A stretch of DNA of 64,000 bases from Deinococcus aetherius (lineage in GTDB: Bacteria > Deinococcota > Deinococci > Deinococcales > Deinococcaceae): assembly GCF_025997855.1 (NCBI RefSeq), contig NZ_AP026560.1, positions 1,762,001 to 1,826,000 of the forward strand, written 5' to 3'. The first letter of the stretch is position 1. Each line of letters opens with the position of its first letter. This document shows, piece by piece, positions 60,696 through 64,000 of this stretch. The position numbers and the translations under genes were made by a program. The notes beneath the pieces were generated by a model that worked only from the letters and a program-made list of their open reading frames with translations, ran no database searches and had not been told where the DNA came from.

Positions 60696-62041
60696 TTATT
60701 TCTGGTCTTCGGGCGTTTTCGTGGGAGGCAGAGGTGCGGTGGCCCAGCGCGAAAGAATCTCGGAGGCGATGTCGCGGTAGATGGGCGCGGCGAGCTGGGA
60801 GCCGTGGTATTCCAGCTTGGCGCCGTGGACCATCACGGCGACCGTGACGCGGGGGGCGTCGGCGGGGAAGAACCCGGCGAAGACGCTGTCGTAGATGTCG
60901 CTCGCGTAGCCCTTGGCGCCCTCCGAAACCTGGGCGGTGCCCGTCTTGCCCGCGAGCGCGTAGCCCTTGAGGCCTGCCTGGTGGGGGATGCCCTCCTCGA
61001 TGACGGCCTGGAGCATGGCTCGGGTGATGCGGGCGGTCTCGGGGCGCAGGACCTCGCGGCGCTCGCCCGCAGGCTCGCCCTCCACCAGGCGGGGCGAGAC
61101 GTAGAGCCCGTCGTTGGCGACCGCGTTGTAGGCGGCGGCGAGTTGCAGGGTGGTGCTGCTCATGCCCTGGCCGAAGGCGTTCGTGGCGCGCACGAGGTCG
61201 TCCCACTTGCGCAGGGGCTGGAGCCTGCCCGTGCTCGTCATGACGGTGGGGATATTCACGTCCTCCCCGAAGCCGTAGCGGCCCAGGTAGCCCCGCATCT
61301 TCTCGGCGGGGAAGTGCTCGACGAGGTGGCTCATGCCCACGTTGCTGCTGTAGCGCAACACCTGCCGGGTGGTCAGCGCCTTCGGGTGCGCCACCGCGTC
61401 CCGGATCGTGCTGCCCCAGCGGCCCCCCACGAAGCGGTGCATGGGCGTCTCGTACTTCGTGTTCGGGGTGGTGAGGCCCTCGTTCAGGGCCGCCGCCACG
61501 ACGAGCCCCTTGACCGTCGAGCCCGGCTCGAACACGTCGAGGAAGGGGCGGTTGCGGCGGTCGTCCCCGCTGTACTCGCGCCAGCGGTTGGGGTCGAAGG
61601 GCGGGTAGCTCGCGGCGGCCAGCACCCGGCCCGTGCGGGTTTCGAGCACGACAACCGAGCCGTATTCGGCCTGGTGCTTGGGAATGGCGGTGGCGAGCGC
61701 CCTCTCGGCAGCCGACTGCACACCGGGATCGAGGGTGAGCCGCAGGTCCTCCCCCGCCGCCAGCCTGCGGTCGTAGGCGTACTCCAGCCCCTCCAGGCCC
61801 TCGGTCGCCCCCAGCATCCCGACCACCTGACCGGCGAGCGGGCCCATCGGGTAGACGCGCTTGCCGTTCACGCTGCCCGCCAGGACGCGGCCGTCGGCGG
61901 CGAGGATCGCGCCGCGCGACTGCACGGCGGTCTTCTTGACTCCCTGCGGCACCCCCCATTCGAGCTGCGCGTAGGCCCACACCAGCGTCAGGAACATCGC
62001 CAGCGCGATGAGCTGCATCAGGCGGGAGCGGTGGCGGATCT

Positions 62042-62051
<10 letters not shown>
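60696..62051 (-). CDS. ftsI: Peptidoglycan transpeptidase, penicillin-binding protein 2/3 (FtsI)
   Basis: The 451-residue class B penicillin-binding protein has one N-terminal membrane anchor (about residues 12-32), a short pedestal domain and the transpeptidase domain. The catalytic Ser is in EPGSTVKGL (SxxK, about residue 180), with YSSNVG (SxN, about 235) and AGKTGTAQ (KTG, about 370). It cross-links septal peptidoglycan and is a beta-lactam target. It is shorter than many FtsI proteins and lacks a PASTA tail. It overlaps ftsL by 10 bases. Confidence 0.94.
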
Positions 62052-63898
<1,847 letters not shown>

Positions 63899-64000
63899 AA
63901 AGACCCCGGCTTCCCACCGATCCTCCCCTGAATCCAGGGTCATCCGCTCGCAATCCCCGAGGTCACCACTCGCAGAGCTTGTCTAGAAGGATTTCGTCGG

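Overview
This window is about 64 kb of a high-GC chromosome that is almost certainly from the genus Deinococcus. The best markers are a full-length DdrA, the Rad52-like DNA end-protection protein of this genus, with a radiation/desiccation response motif (RDRM)-like palindrome upstream. A second marker is the very frequent arrangement TANNNT, 5 to 7 bases, ATG/GTG, the hallmark of leaderless mRNAs in Deinococcus. No rRNA, tRNA, CRISPR array, prophage or intact insertion sequence was seen; the gene content is chromosomal core and accessory metabolism.

Layout. 1-3.7 kb: a class III aminotransferase, a lysine 2,3-aminomutase (KamA) and a divergent Lrp-type regulator, with a 115-bp palindromic element between the first two. 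3.6-8.4 kb: a HEAT-repeat protein, then the operon trpE-GNAT-trpG-trpD, preceded by a complete tryptophan attenuator (15-codon leader peptide with four Trp codons, then a terminator hairpin). 8.4-10.6 kb: ApbE, DUF2271 and PepSY proteins, a predicted extracytoplasmic flavin-redox set. 10.8 kb: a decayed monooxygenase gene. 11-15.6 kb: glgB with a small membrane protein, then hisB, a secreted protein and hisH. 15.8-18.4 kb: an MFS transporter, ddrA with a translationally coupled 30-residue membrane peptide, and a P-loop kinase. 18.4-29.4 kb: HrpB helicase, GNAT, an SDR/flavoprotein/HAD operon, a pyrophosphatase-like protein and lipoprotein, an RlmI-type methyltransferase, a Crp/Fnr regulator, a secreted subtilase and an orphan LolD-like ATPase. 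29.4-35.2 kb: an Old Yellow Enzyme, a GNAT and an ABC exporter with tandemly duplicated permeases. 35.3-41.8 kb: a spermidine-synthase-like protein, a split ChrA pair, a large BTAD/MalT-type regulator broken by two indels, 3-hydroxybutyrate dehydrogenase and a CAP-domain protein. 41.9-53.6 kb: an M3 peptidase, a GNAT, QueA with a NYN protein, a MocR-type aminotransferase, a MarR regulator with a fused dioxygenase-carboxylesterase, and a double M16 peptidase. 53.7-60.3 kb: an SDR, small membrane and secreted proteins, MazG, a CoA-type Nudix hydrolase, a PEGA protein, an FtsX/LolC-type permease and a 3D-domain protein. 60.3-64 kb: an AT-rich intergenic stretch, then the start of the division and cell-wall cluster (mraZ-rsmH-ftsL-ftsI, read leftwards) with phased GTGGG repeats upstream of mraZ.

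How the genes work together. Most operons are tightly packed, with 4-base ATGA/GTGA/TTGA overlaps that imply translational coupling. The clearest regulatory circuits are tryptophan attenuation, DdrO-type control of ddrA, probable MraZ autoregulation and probable MarR control of a quinone-detoxification fusion protein. Several starts usually taken from the first ATG are moved here because that ATG lies within the -10 element of a leaderless promoter (hisB, hrpB, the Crp/Fnr regulator, the BTAD regulator). The items most likely to be new are the ddrA-coupled micropeptide, the fused MhqO-MhqD-like enzyme, the trp attenuator with an embedded acetyltransferase, two families of hairpin repeats (one supplying the C-termini of two convergent genes), and the doubly indel-damaged regulator.
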